A DNA stretch of 64,000 nucleotides from Streptomyces caelestis (GTDB taxonomy: Bacteria; Actinomycetota; Actinomycetes; Streptomycetales; Streptomycetaceae): the NCBI RefSeq assembly GCF_014205255.1, contig NZ_JACHNE010000001.1:496001-560000 (forward strand). Direction: 5' to 3'. Positions 54,153 to 63,295 of this stretch are shown piece by piece. The translations under genes and the position numbers were made by a program. The notes below the pieces were generated by a model. The model had not been told where the DNA came from. It saw nothing but the letters and a program-made list of their open reading frames with translations, and ran no database searches. Numbering within the stretch: the first letter of the stretch is position 1; each line of letters begins with the position of its first letter.

Positions 54153-55103
54153 ATGAGCACTCAGAACACGATGCGAGCCATCAGCCAGGACGTCCTCGGC
54201 GGTCCGGAGGCCCTGAAGGAAGTGGAAATCGAGCGCCCGGAACCCCGGCCGAACGAGGTGCTGGTCCGGGTACGGGCCGCCGGGGTCAACCCCACCGACT
54301 GGAAGCACCGGGCGACCGGGGGCTTCCTGGGCGAGCCGCCCTTCGTCCTCGGCTGGGACGTCTCCGGGGTGGTGGAGGCGGTCGGCATCGGCGTCGCGGC
54401 GTTCGCGCCCGGTGACGAGGTCTTCGGCATGCTGCCGTATCCGTTCGGGCACGGCTCGCACGCCGAGTACGTGATCGCTCCGGCGCGGGCCCTGGCGCGC
54501 AAGCCGGCCGGGATCGACCACGTCCAGGCGGGCGCGCTCCCGCTGGTGTCGCTGACCGCGTGGCAGGCGCTGGTCGAGCACGCGGACCTGCGGCCCGGGC
54601 AGCGGGTGCTGATCCACGCCGCGGCGGGCGGGGTCGGGCACGTGGCGGTGCAGATCGCCAAGGAGCGCGGCGCCCATGTGATCGGCACGGCGAGCGCGGG
54701 CAAGCACGAGTTCCTGCGCGAGATCGGCGTGGACGAGGCGGTGGACTACCGGGAGACGGACTTCACCGAGGCGGTGAAGGACGTCGACGTCGTCCTGGAC
54801 ACGATCGGCGGCGACAACGCCCTGCGCTCGCTGCGCGTGCTGCGCCCGGGCGGGGTCGTGGTGTCGATCCTTCCGGTGGGTTCGGACGACTTCTACCGGG
54901 AGGCCGAGCGGCTCGGTGTGCGGGCGGTGCGGATGCTGGTCGACGCCGAGCGCGCCGGCATGGAGACGATCGCGGAACTCGCCGAAACGGGCAGGCTCCG
55001 CGCCACGATCGCCGGGACCTTCCCCCTGGCAGCCGCCGCGGAGGCCCACGCCTCGGGCGACACGGGCCGGACGACGGGGAAGCTGGTGCTGGTGAACGAC
55101 TGA
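54153..55103 (+). CDS. Zinc-free NADP-dependent quinone oxidoreductase
   Basis: A 316-residue MDR-family oxidoreductase. GWDVSGVVEAVG is the family's GHE-like segment without zinc ligands, and VLIHAAAGGVGHVAVQIAK is the NADPH-binding AAGGVG motif. It reduces quinones or enones. The gene is divergent from the GlxA-type regulator, a common pair. The end abuts the region of 112-bp repeats. Confidence 0.93.
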   Translation: MSTQNTMRAISQDVLGGPEALKEVEIERPEPRPNEVLVRVRAAGVNPTDWKHRATGGFLGEPPFVLGWDVSGVVEAVGIGVAAFAPGDEVFGMLPYPFGHGSHAEYVIAPARALARKPAGIDHVQAGALPLVSLTAWQALVEHADLRPGQRVLIHAAAGGVGHVAVQIAKERGAHVIGTASAGKHEFLREIGVDEAVDYRETDFTEAVKDVDVVLDTIGGDNALRSLRVLRPGGVVVSILPVGSDDFYREAERLGVRAVRMLVDAERAGMETIAELAETGRLRATIAGTFPLAAAAEAHASGDTGRTTGKLVLVND

Positions 55104-55797
55104 GCCGAACGCCGGGCGGCCCGTTCCGGCCGACCGCGCGCGCCGTTGGGCCGCTCACGGTCAGCCGTGCCGGGCCTCTGGGCCGGTGGCGCGCGCGGGA
55201 TAGCTGGTGCCGTGCCGGGCCTGTCGGCCGGTGGTCCGCGCAGAACGGCCGGTGAGGTGGCACGGGCTCGGCAGGACCGGACGCGGCCTCTGGGCCGGTC
55301 GCACGCACGGGATACCTGGTGCCGTGCCGGGCCTGTCGGCCGGTGGTCCGCGCAGAACGGCCGGTGAGGTGGCACGGGCTCGGCAGGACCGGACGCGGCC
55401 TCTGGGCCGGTCGCACGCACGGGATACCTGGTGCCGTGCCGGGCCTGTCGGCCGGTGATCCGCGCAGACTGGCTGGTGAGGCTCGGCAGGACGGCCGCGG
55501 CGGTGGAGGCGAACGACGTCCTGCGGGCCGGGCGACGGTGCCCGGCCGGTCGGCTCTGCCCGTTCGGCCTCCTCGGAGCGAACGGCGTCGGCCACACGGC
55601 CCCGCCGGTCAGCCGGCCTGCGGGGCCCACGGGGTGTTCGCACACCCCCGTCGTCCGCCCGGAGGGCGTGCGCCGCGGCTGCTGCAACGCCCCAAAGGGG
55701 CGCGGGGAACTGCGCGACAAGCCACGGCGAAGCCGCACACGCCGGTCCGCCGCACCCCCGAGCTCTCAGGCGGAACCGGCCAATGCGGCCGACCGCG
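55104..55797. repeat. Noncoding minisatellite with perfect 112-bp repeats
   Basis: A gene-free region. A 112-bp unit starting GTGCCGTGCCGGGCCTG occurs at 55207-55318 and again, identically, at 55319-55430; a third, partial copy begins at 55431 and diverges after about 50 bases, and a degraded copy precedes at about 55166. Every unit holds several shorter GGCCGGT-based elements. The remainder to 55797 shows nothing but GC-rich filler between two convergent genes. Confidence 0.9.
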
Positions 55798-56904
55798 TCA
55801 GAACATCAGAACCGGCTTGATCGTCTTGCCCGACTTCATGTCCTGGACCGCCCGGTCGATGTCCCCGAAGGGATACGTGCTGATCAGGCGGTGCAGCGGG
55901 AGCCTTCCGTCCTTCACCAGGCGGACCAGGGCGGGGATCATCGTCTGGGTCTCGCTGTCGCCGAGGGTGAGGCCGACGATCCGCTTGCCGCCGAGCAGAC
56001 CGTTGACGTCCAGGGCGACCTCGGTGCCGAAGGGCGGGGCACCGACCACGACCAGGGTGCCGCGGGCGGCGAGCGCGTCGACGCCCTGGCGCAGGACACC
56101 GACGTTGCCCGTGGTCTCCACCACACCGTCCGCGCCCTGGCCGCCGGTGATCTCGGCGAGGTCCGAGGCGAGGTCCGTCCCGCTCGTGTCGACGGTGTGC
56201 GTGGCGCCCAGCTCCGTCGCCAGGGAAAGGCGCTCGGCGACCCGGTCGACGGCGACGATCCGCGTGGCCGGGGTGAGGGCCGCCGCCATCACGGCCGACA
56301 GGCCGACCGCCCCGGCGCCCAGGACGACGACCGTGCTGCCCGTGTCCGGCTTCAGGACGTTCCAGACGGCCCCCACACCGGTCTGCACGCCGCAGCCCAG
56401 CGGGGCGATGGACTCCAGCGGCACGTCCGGGTCGACCTTGACGAGGCTGCGCTCGTCGGCCAGCGCCCGCTCGGCGAAGGAGGACTGGCCGAAGAAGTGC
56501 CCGCCCAGGGCCTGACCCTCGCGGCTGATGGTGTTCGTGCCGTCGGCCCGGCTGCCGCCGAGCAGGTTCAGCGGCAGCCACGTCGCGCAGTACGCGGGGT
56601 GCCCGCCGCGGCAGTTGCGGCAGTCGCCGCAGGAGGTGAAGGAGAGCAGGACGTGGTCGCCGGGCGTGACGCCGGTGACGGCGGAGCCGACGGCCTCGAC
56701 GACGCCCGCGCCCTCGTGGCCGAGGACCCCGGGCAGCGGGAAGGGCAGTCCGCCGCTCGCCACACCGAGGTCGGTGTGGCACAGGCCGGTGGCGACCATG
56801 CGGACCAGCGCCTCGTGCGGGCCGGGTTCGTCGAGGACGACGTCGGAGAGGGTGAAGGGCGCGCCGCCGGACTCGACGACCGCGGCACGGGTGGTGGTGG
56901 GCAT
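55798..56904 (-). CDS. Zinc-dependent alcohol dehydrogenase
   Basis: A 368-residue class III/aryl-alcohol type Zn alcohol dehydrogenase. The catalytic zinc Cys and His lie in GLCHTDLGVA and PGVLGHEGAGVVE; the structural zinc Cys cluster reads SCGDCRNCRGGHPAYC. VVVLGAGAVGLSAVMAA binds NAD(P). AAGGAG precedes the ATG. It is 24 bases downstream of an aldehyde dehydrogenase gene, so the two should run an alcohol-aldehyde-acid oxidation under the MarR regulator. Confidence 0.95.
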   Translation of the reverse strand: MPTTTRAAVVESGGAPFTLSDVVLDEPGPHEALVRMVATGLCHTDLGVASGGLPFPLPGVLGHEGAGVVEAVGSAVTGVTPGDHVLLSFTSCGDCRNCRGGHPAYCATWLPLNLLGGSRADGTNTISREGQALGGHFFGQSSFAERALADERSLVKVDPDVPLESIAPLGCGVQTGVGAVWNVLKPDTGSTVVVLGAGAVGLSAVMAAALTPATRIVAVDRVAERLSLATELGATHTVDTSGTDLASDLAEITGGQGADGVVETTGNVGVLRQGVDALAARGTLVVVGAPPFGTEVALDVNGLLGGKRIVGLTLGDSETQTMIPALVRLVKDGRLPLHRLISTYPFGDIDRAVQDMKSGKTIKPVLMF

Positions 56905-56928
56905 CGTGGGAGCTCCTTGGCGGTGTTC

Positions 56929-58383
56929 TCAGTCGAGCGAGACGACGACGGACTTGACCTTGGTGTAACCGGCGAGGGCCTCGGGCCCGTACTCGCGGCC
57001 GTAGCCGGAGTCCTTCACGCCGCCGAAGGGCACCGCGGGGTCGAGCATCGCCCAGTCGTTGACCCAGACGATGCCGGCCTGGAGCCGGTCGGCGACCCGG
57101 TGCGCGCGGGCGAGGTTGGTGGTCTGGACGCCCGAGGCCAGGCCGTAGGGGGTGGAGTTGGCGAGGGCGACGGCCTCGTCCTCGTCGTCGAAGGGCTGCA
57201 CGGTGAGGACCGGGCCGAAGATCTCCTCCTGGATCACGCGGGAGTCGTTCGACAGGTCGGCGACGACGGTCGGCTTGTAGTAGTAGCCGCCGTCCAGGTC
57301 GAGCCGCTCGCCGCCGCAGACGATCCGGGCGCCCTCCTTGCGGGCCAGGGCGACGTACTCCTCGACCTTCTTCAGGTGCTTCTCGGCCGCCATCGGGCCG
57401 ATGACCGTGGCCGGGTCGCGCGGGTCGCCGATCGGCACCCCGGGTACGGCCTCGGCGAGGATGCCGAGCAGCGTCGGGTACACCGAGCGGGCCACCAGCA
57501 GGCGCGGTCCGCCCATGCAGAACTGGCCGGTGTTGAAGACAAAGCCCTTGATGACCGCGCCCACGGCCTTCTCCAGGTCGGCGTCCTCGAAGACGAGGTG
57601 GGCCGCGTTCCCGCCGAGCTCCATGGTGACGGGCTTGAGGGCCTCGCCGGCGACGCTCGCCACGTGCCGGCCGATCGCGGTGGAGCCGGTGAAGGCCACC
57701 TTGTCGACACCGCGGTGGCGCAGCAGCGCCTCGCCGGCCACCGGCCCGCTGCCGGTCACGACGTTGACCACGCCGTCGGGCACACCCGCCTCCTGGAAGA
57801 GCCGGGCCATGTACAGGGCGCTCAGCGGTGTCTCGTCGGCGGGCTTGTGGACGACGGTGTTGCCGGCCGCCAGCGCGGGGCCGAGCTTGCTGCCGGCGAG
57901 GATCAGCGGGAAGTTGAACGGGGTGATCGCGGCGACCACGCCGAGCGGCTCGCGCTTGGTGTAAGCGAGGGCGTTCATGGGGGTGTCGCGCAGGGCGCCG
58001 TCCTGGCTCTGCGCGAGGTTCGCGACGTACTCGTAGTCGTTGGCCGCGTTCGTCACGTCGACGGCGCCGCACAGCGTGATCGGCTTGCCGACGTCGAGAC
58101 TCTCCAGCGCGGCGATCTCGTCGGCGTTCTCGCGGATCAGCTGGGCGACGCGGTGCAGCACCCGACCCCGCTCGCGGCCGCTCAGACCGGACCAGACGCC
58201 GTCGTCGTAGGCCTCGCGGGCGGCCCGTACGGCCGCGTCGACGTCGGCCGGGCCCGCCTCCGCGACGGTGGTGACGACCGTGCCCCGGGACGGGTCGACC
58301 ACCTCGGTGCGCGCCCCGTCGGCGGCCTCGCGCCACTGTCCCCCGATGAACAGCTGTCCGGGTTCCGTCTCGAAGGTGGTCAT
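56929..58383 (-). CDS. Aldehyde dehydrogenase, NAD(P)-dependent
   Basis: A 484-residue aldehyde dehydrogenase of the betaine/benzaldehyde dehydrogenase group. The catalytic Glu is in MELGGNAAHLV and the nucleophile Cys in NTGQFCMGGP; SLDVGKPI and NFPLI are the usual earlier motifs. GAGGAG precedes the ATG. It is the first gene of the two-gene operon with the alcohol dehydrogenase. The paired MarR operators lie immediately upstream. An aromatic or branched aldehyde is a fair substrate guess. Confidence 0.95.
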   Translation of the reverse strand: MTTFETEPGQLFIGGQWREAADGARTEVVDPSRGTVVTTVAEAGPADVDAAVRAAREAYDDGVWSGLSGRERGRVLHRVAQLIRENADEIAALESLDVGKPITLCGAVDVTNAANDYEYVANLAQSQDGALRDTPMNALAYTKREPLGVVAAITPFNFPLILAGSKLGPALAAGNTVVHKPADETPLSALYMARLFQEAGVPDGVVNVVTGSGPVAGEALLRHRGVDKVAFTGSTAIGRHVASVAGEALKPVTMELGGNAAHLVFEDADLEKAVGAVIKGFVFNTGQFCMGGPRLLVARSVYPTLLGILAEAVPGVPIGDPRDPATVIGPMAAEKHLKKVEEYVALARKEGARIVCGGERLDLDGGYYYKPTVVADLSNDSRVIQEEIFGPVLTVQPFDDEDEAVALANSTPYGLASGVQTTNLARAHRVADRLQAGIVWVNDWAMLDPAVPFGGVKDSGYGREYGPEALAGYTKVKSVVVSLD

Positions 58384-58418
58384 CGCCGCTCCTCAGCGTC
58401 GTCGCCAAGATTTCAACA

Positions 58419-58467
58419 AACAGGATTCCTGTTGGTTCGCAGTCTCTTTACAGACAGGTTTCCTGTC
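58419..58467. promoter_or_regulatory. Paired MarR operators
   Basis: AACAGGA-T-TCCTGTT (58419-58433) and GACAGG-TTT-CCTGTC (58453-58467) share the form RACAGGWTTCCTGTY and are centred 34 bp apart. They lie between the divergent aldehyde dehydrogenase and marR-type genes and are the likely sites by which the MarR protein represses both. Confidence 0.85.
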
Positions 58468-58486
58468 AATGCTCTAGCCTGCATCC

Positions 58487-58924
58487 ATGCTCGACGCACA
58501 GGTGCCCAAGGCACCCCCTTCCCTGCTCTACATGGTCAAGCAGGTGGAGCTCGTCGTGCGCTCCCATCTGGACGAGCTGGTCAGACCCTCCGGGATCACC
58601 GCTCTCCAGTACACCGCGCTGACCGTGCTGGAGCGACACGACGGACTGTCGGCGGCCCAGCTGGCCCGCGACTCCTTCGTCACCGCGCAGTCCATCGCCG
58701 ACCTCGTCCGCTCCCTGGAGGGCCGCGGACTGGTGCGCCGGGAGCGCAACCCCCGCAACCGCCGGGAGCTGCTGATCCTGCTCACCGACGCCGGCCGGGA
58801 GCTGCTCGCACGGCACGCCGGGCCCGTCCGGGAGCTGGAGGAGCGGATGGTGCGCGACCTCACCGCGCACCAGACCGAGCAGTTCCGCCGGGCCCTCACC
58901 AAGGCCTGGCACGCCCTGTCGTAG
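58487..58924 (+). CDS. MarR-family regulator
   Basis: A 145-residue MarR-type repressor. The winged helix-turn-helix reads LSAAQLARDSFVTAQSIADL, and the wing DRxxxR-like motif is RERNPRNRRELLILLTDAGRE. It is divergent from the aldehyde/alcohol dehydrogenase operon with two matching palindromes between, which is the standard arrangement for a repressor released by an aromatic or aldehyde ligand. Confidence 0.94.
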   Translation: MLDAQVPKAPPSLLYMVKQVELVVRSHLDELVRPSGITALQYTALTVLERHDGLSAAQLARDSFVTAQSIADLVRSLEGRGLVRRERNPRNRRELLILLTDAGRELLARHAGPVRELEERMVRDLTAHQTEQFRRALTKAWHALS

Positions 58925-59118
58925 CACCAGACGCACGCCGGGGACCACGCCCGCGCACGCCCCCGCGCGAACCTCGGCCAACTCGGCCGCAATTCAGAGA
59001 CATATGTCAATCGAACATGCTCAAATTCACTCGTTGGAGGGTAACTTGCGGGGCGGGGAACGGTTTTGAGGACCGCAGCCCCTCCCCACGCACGGAGCAG
59101 GCTGGAGGCGATCTCGTC

Positions 59119-59499
59119 GTGCGGCAGGAACCTGCACCGCTCACCCGGTATCTGCGCGTCCGTCGGGAACGGGGGCACACGGTGCTGGAGGTGCGTGGCG
59201 AGATCGACCTCGCCGCGGCCACGGAGATCGCCCCGCACCTGGACCGGGAGACGAACCGCCGCGCCGCCCGGATCGTGATCGACCTCAGCCGGATCGAGTT
59301 CTTCGACTGCTCGGGCCTGCGGCTGCTGTACCGGGCCAGGAGCCGGGTGCTCGACCGGGGCGGGCAGCTGCTCCTGGTCTGCGCCCACCCGCTGACGCTG
59401 CGCGTCCTGCGGATCACCGGCCTGTCCCGGCTGCTGCCCCCGCAGCCGACGCTGGACGCGGCCCTGGAACAGCCGGAGGCGGCGTCCGGCCCGGTGTGA
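59119..59499 (+). CDS. STAS-domain anti-anti-sigma factor
   Basis: A 126-residue STAS protein (SpoIIAA/BldG-type). LEVRGEIDLAAATEIAPHLD opens the fold and VIDLSRIEFFDCSGLRLLY bears the phosphorylatable Ser in DCSGL. It should bind an anti-sigma factor in the unphosphorylated state. The GTG at 59119 has GGAGG 11 bases upstream; an in-frame ATG at 59017 would add 34 residues of unlike composition. No anti-sigma gene is adjacent, but the PP2C/HATPase protein at 27576 is of the matching type. Confidence 0.9.
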   Translation: MRQEPAPLTRYLRVRRERGHTVLEVRGEIDLAAATEIAPHLDRETNRRAARIVIDLSRIEFFDCSGLRLLYRARSRVLDRGGQLLLVCAHPLTLRVLRITGLSRLLPPQPTLDAALEQPEAASGPV

Positions 59500-59607
59500 T
59501 GCCCGAGCGCGCCCTTCAGCGCTTCCGCCGACGTCCTTCCCTCCTCAACCGGCCGGTCTGGCAAGGCTCCTGGCGGGCATCAGGACAGTAGGAAGGAGGG
59601 CCGTCGC

Positions 59608-60270
59608 ATGACGACTCCCGTCAAGCGTCTCCCCAGGCGCGTCCCCGGCTGGGCGAAGGTGGTGGGCGCGCTCGTGCTGGTGCTCGTCGTGTTCTTCGCC
59701 GGGATCCGGCTCAGCGTGGTGCCGGGCCTGAAGGACCTGTTCGGCACCGAGACCCAGGACCGGTCCGGCCCCGCGCTGCTGAAGTCCATCCAGGACCTCA
59801 GCCGTTACGACGCCGCCTCCGGCAATTTCCAGGTCGTCGTGGACCTGGAGAAGGACGCCAAGTTCCTCCCCGACGCGATCCGCGGCACCCGCACCCTGTA
59901 CGTCGGTGCGGGCACCGTCGACGCCTACGTCGACCTGGGCAAGGTCGGCGACGACGACGTACAGGTCAACGGCGACCGCACGTCCGCCACGCTCCGGCTG
60001 CCCCACGCGCAGCTGGGGAAGCCGGCCCTCGACCCCGACCGTTCCTACGCCGTCTCCAAGCAGCGCGGTCTCTTCGACCGCCTCGGCGACCTCTTCTCGG
60101 ACAACCCCAACGGCGAACAGGCCGTGCAGAAACTCGCGGTACGGCACATCGGCGACGCGGCGAAGGAGAGCGAGCTGACCGCCCGAGCCGAGAGCAACAC
60201 CACCGGCATGCTCGAAGGCCTGCTGCGTTCCCTGGGCTTCAAGGAGGTACGCGTCTCGTACGGGAGCTGA
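59608..60270 (+). CDS. DUF4230 membrane-anchored protein
   Basis: A 220-residue protein of the DUF4230 family. One N-terminal membrane helix (VVGALVLVLVVFFAGIRL) precedes an exported domain that begins SGPALLKSIQDLSRYDAASG and continues with VDAYVDLGKV. Function unknown; found widely in Gram-positive bacteria. GGAAGGAGG gives a very strong ribosome site. It lies singly. Confidence 0.9.
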   Translation: MTTPVKRLPRRVPGWAKVVGALVLVLVVFFAGIRLSVVPGLKDLFGTETQDRSGPALLKSIQDLSRYDAASGNFQVVVDLEKDAKFLPDAIRGTRTLYVGAGTVDAYVDLGKVGDDDVQVNGDRTSATLRLPHAQLGKPALDPDRSYAVSKQRGLFDRLGDLFSDNPNGEQAVQKLAVRHIGDAAKESELTARAESNTTGMLEGLLRSLGFKEVRVSYGS

Positions 60271-60378
60271 CCAGGTCGTGCCCCTCGGGACGGGTCCTCG
60301 GCCGGTTCGCGGCGCATCGTCGGCACGCCCGGGGGTAGCCGCCTTAGCACGCAGAGAAGTTGAAGACTGGAGGACGGA

Positions 60379-60924
60379 ATGGCCGGTGCAGCCTCACGTG
60401 TCCGTACGGCCGACTCCGGCCGCGAGCGACGCTCGCTGCCGCTGCCCCTCCGGCTGCTGGCGATGCTGTGCGCCTTCACGTTCATGGTGGCCTTCGCCGT
60501 GGTGCTGGCCCGGCTGACGCTCCAGCCCTCGCCCGCGTCGGAAGCGCTGACCCACACCAATCTGCATCCGGGCCGCTCGCTGAAGGCCTATCTCGACCAG
60601 CCGGAACTGCGGGACGCCGTCCGGCAGATCGGCGGCAACATCCTGCTGGGCATCCCCTTCGGCGTCCTCGTGCCCGTCGTCGCCCCGCGCACCCGCGGCA
60701 TCCTGCGCGTACTGTTGCTGACCGCCGTGGTGATGCTGCTGGTGGAGTTCGCCCAGGGGGCGCTGGTCACCGGCCGCGCCTTCGACATCGACGACGTCAT
60801 CCTGAACACCGGGGGCGCGCTCATCGGTTACCTGCTCCTGGGCCGCCGGCTGAGCCGCGCGGTGCATGCGCGCAGGCCCCGCGGCGGCAGGGCGGGGAAG
60901 AAGCCGGCGTCCGGCAGGGCCTAG
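60379..60924 (+). CDS. VanZ-family membrane protein
   Basis: A 181-residue membrane protein of the VanZ family. Four hydrophobic helices are visible, with the family segments GNILLGIPFGVLVPV and VEFAQGALVTGRAFDIDDVILNTGGALIGY. VanZ homologues affect cell-envelope properties and sometimes teicoplanin resistance, but most Streptomyces copies are uncharacterised. GGAGGACGG precedes the ATG. Its stop codon lies at the start of a short tandem repeat. Confidence 0.92.
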   Translation: MAGAASRVRTADSGRERRSLPLPLRLLAMLCAFTFMVAFAVVLARLTLQPSPASEALTHTNLHPGRSLKAYLDQPELRDAVRQIGGNILLGIPFGVLVPVVAPRTRGILRVLLLTAVVMLLVEFAQGALVTGRAFDIDDVILNTGGALIGYLLLGRRLSRAVHARRPRGGRAGKKPASGRA

Positions 60925-60971
60925 TGCACGGTCAGGGCCCAGTGCACCGTCAGGGCCCTAGTGCACGGTCC
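60923..60971. repeat. 18-bp tandem repeat between convergent genes
   Basis: AGTGCACGGTCAGGGCCC (60923-60940) is repeated with one change at 60941-60958, and a third, partial copy follows from 60960. Each contains the palindrome GTGCAC. The copies contain the stop codons of both flanking genes. Confidence 0.7.
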
Positions 60972-61194
60972 AGGTGAACTTGTCGCCGCCGACCCAGCGG
61001 ACCACGTCCGGGTCGTCCAGGTCGTGGACCGTGATGCCGAACGCGGCGGCGGCCGTCAGTACGTCGGTGACGGCCTTGGCCTCCCCGACCACCTGGCCGT
61101 CGATCGCCACGATCCGGAACGGCGGTGTGCCCGGCTGCACCCCGAGCACCATGATCCGCGGGTGGGATATGTACGGGCTCGCGCTTTCGGTCAT
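60958..61194 (-). CDS. Small conserved hypothetical protein
   Basis: A 78-residue protein without known domain. The core (YISHPRIMVLGVQPGTPPFR, then IVAIDGQVVGEAKAVTDVLTAA) alternates strands and helices and ends in FTWTVH. It is typical of short Streptomyces proteins and has clear coding third positions. Function unknown; a stand-alone gene. Confidence 0.7.
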   Translation of the reverse strand: MTESASPYISHPRIMVLGVQPGTPPFRIVAIDGQVVGEAKAVTDVLTAAAAFGITVHDLDDPDVVRWVGGDKFTWTVH

Positions 61195-61270
61195 GCATCG
61201 AGCGTAGAGCGCATCCGGCGGTAGTGCGGAGTCCAGGCACCGGCCGGGCCGACCGGCCCGGCCGGTCGGC

Positions 61271-62080
61271 TCAGGGGCGGCGCCAGTCGTCGCTCGTCAG
61301 GTGCGAGCCGGCCTGCGGGCCCATGCGGAGCATGCCGCCGTCGACGCTCCAGGAGGCGCCGGTGACGTACGAGGCGTCCGAGCCGGCGAGGAAGGCGATG
61401 ACGGCGGCGACCTCGCGGGCGTCGCCGGGCCGTCCCAGCGGCACGCCCGGGCGGCTCTCGGTGTGCGGGTCGGTGTCCTCCTGCCCGGTCATGGGCGTGG
61501 AGATCTCGCCGGGTGCGACGGCGTTGACAGTAATGCGGTACTCCGCGAGTTCGAGCGCCATGACCTGGGTGAGCAGGCCGAGACCGCCCTTCGCGGCGCA
61601 GTACGGGGCGGCGCCCACGCGCGGCTGGTGCTCGTGGACGGACGTCACGTTGACGATCCGCCCGCCGTCGCCCTGCCGGATCATGTGCCGGGCCGCCTTC
61701 TGCCCACACAGGAACGGCCCGACGAGATCGACGTCGAGGACCTCGCGCACATCGGACAGCTCCAGGTCGAGGAAGGGCGTCATGGTGCCGGTGCCGGCGT
61801 TGTTGACCAGCACGTCGATACGGCCGAGGCGCTCGCACAGCTCGTCGACGGTGTCGGCGGCATCGGGCAGCCGGGTGAGGTCCATCCGGGCGACCTCGGC
61901 CCGCTGCCCGTGCGCCCGGACCTCCTCGGCCGTCTCCTCCGCTCCCTTGTGGTCGCTGTGCCAGGTGATGCCGACGTCCATGCCCGCCTCGGCCAGCCGT
62001 ACGGCGGTGGCCCTGCCGATGCCGGAGTCGGCGCCGGTGATCACGGCGGCCTTGCTGCGGGGCGCGGTGGGGGCGGACAT
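61271..62080 (-). CDS. Short-chain dehydrogenase/reductase
   Basis: A 269-residue classical SDR. TGADSGIGRATAVRLAE binds the nucleotide, NNAG is present, and catalytic Ser (NVTSVHEHQ), Tyr and Lys (YCAAKGG) are complete. ATG at 62080, preceded by AGGAGG, is the start. It resembles glucose or aldehyde-type YgfF/YjgI-like SDRs. It reduces or oxidises an unknown carbonyl with NAD(P)H. It does not adjoin related metabolic genes. Confidence 0.94.
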   Translation of the reverse strand: MSAPTAPRSKAAVITGADSGIGRATAVRLAEAGMDVGITWHSDHKGAEETAEEVRAHGQRAEVARMDLTRLPDAADTVDELCERLGRIDVLVNNAGTGTMTPFLDLELSDVREVLDVDLVGPFLCGQKAARHMIRQGDGGRIVNVTSVHEHQPRVGAAPYCAAKGGLGLLTQVMALELAEYRITVNAVAPGEISTPMTGQEDTDPHTESRPGVPLGRPGDAREVAAVIAFLAGSDASYVTGASWSVDGGMLRMGPQAGSHLTSDDWRRP

Positions 62081-62202
62081 GGCAGGCCTCCTGGTCGAGC
62101 GTTCGGGACGAGGCATCGCAGTACCCGGGTGCGGACCGGGCAAACCGCGCGCCCGTCGTGCGGCCCGCCGGGCGCTGGGGAACCCTTGAGGTGGAGGTGG
62201 CG

Positions 62203-63243
62203 ATGGATCCTGTCGAGGCACTGGACCGGATCGCCTTTCTGCTGGAGCGGTCCCTGGCGCCGACGTACCGCGTACGCGCCTTCCGTACGGCGTCCCGGGT
62301 ACTGAAGGAGCTGGGCGAGGACGAGGTGCGCCGGCGGGCGGACGCCGGGTCGCTGGAGTCGCTCAAGGGGGTCGGTCCGAAGACCGCGCAGGTGGTGCGG
62401 GAGGCACTGGCCGGTGAGGTGCCCGGCTACCTGAGGAAACTGGAGGGCGAGGCGAAGGAGCCGCCGGCCGTACGGGGCGGTGAACGGCTGCGGGCGCTGC
62501 TGCGCGGCGACTGCCATCTGCACTCCGACTGGTCGGACGGCGGCAGCCCGATCGAGGAGATGGGCCGGGCAGCGGCGGCGCTGGGGCACGAGTGGGCGGC
62601 GCTGACCGACCACTCGCCGCGCCTGACCGTGGCCCGCGGGCTGTCGGCCGAGCGGCTGCGGGAGCAACTGGACGTGGTGGCGGAGCTGAACGAGACCTGG
62701 GCGCCGTTCCGGCTGCTGACCGGCATCGAGTGCGACATCCTCGAGGACGGCTCGCTCGACCAGGAGCCGGAGCTGCTGGACCGGCTCGACATCGTGGTGG
62801 TGTCGGTGCACTCCAAGCTGCGCATGGACGCCCGGTCGATGACCCGCCGGATGGTGGCCGCCGTCCGTGATCCGCACTCGGACGTGCTCGGGCACTGCAC
62901 GGGGCGGCTGCTGACCGGGCGGGGGCGGCCCGAGTCGGAGTTCGACGCGGACGAGGTGTTCACGGCCTGCGCGGAGACGGGCACGGCCCTGGAGATCAAC
63001 AGCCGGCCGGAGCGGCTCGACCCGCCGCGGCGGCTGCTGCGCCGGGCCGTGGACGCTGGGGTGTTGTTCTCCGTCGACACCGACGCGCACGCGCCGGGGC
63101 AGCTGGACTGGCAGATCAACGGGTGTGCGCGGGCGGAGGAGTGCGGGGTGCCGCCGGAGCGGGTGGTGACCACGTGGTCCCTGGACGAGCTGCTGGCCTG
63201 GACCCGTGATCGGCGGGTGCCGTCCGGCGTGGCGAGCGGCTGA
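62203..63243 (+). CDS. PHP-domain phosphoesterase with helix-hairpin-helix
   Basis: A 346-residue protein with an N-terminal helix-hairpin-helix region (SLESLKGVGPKTAQVVREAL) like that of polymerase X/PolX, and a C-terminal PHP metallo-phosphoesterase (GDCHLHSDWSDG, ALTDHSPR, DTDAHAPG) with the usual His/Asp metal ligands. There is no polymerase domain, so this is a stand-alone PHP-DNA binding type. It may process DNA ends or phosphates. GGAGG precedes the ATG at 62203. Confidence 0.92.
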   Translation: MDPVEALDRIAFLLERSLAPTYRVRAFRTASRVLKELGEDEVRRRADAGSLESLKGVGPKTAQVVREALAGEVPGYLRKLEGEAKEPPAVRGGERLRALLRGDCHLHSDWSDGGSPIEEMGRAAAALGHEWAALTDHSPRLTVARGLSAERLREQLDVVAELNETWAPFRLLTGIECDILEDGSLDQEPELLDRLDIVVVSVHSKLRMDARSMTRRMVAAVRDPHSDVLGHCTGRLLTGRGRPESEFDADEVFTACAETGTALEINSRPERLDPPRRLLRRAVDAGVLFSVDTDAHAPGQLDWQINGCARAEECGVPPERVVTTWSLDELLAWTRDRRVPSGVASG

Positions 63244-63295
63244 GGTGGTACCCGGGCGGGCCGTAGGGCAGGCCGGCGAGGAAGGGATCACACAC

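Noticed and set aside
55207..55480. 112-bp repeats as an attachment site or CRISPR
   Set aside because: Contiguous repeats without spacers or an integrase gene nearby.
55783..58486. Plus-strand open frame running into the STAS gene
   Set aside because: Antisense to the alcohol and aldehyde dehydrogenase genes; only the final part (from about 59119) has STAS motifs.
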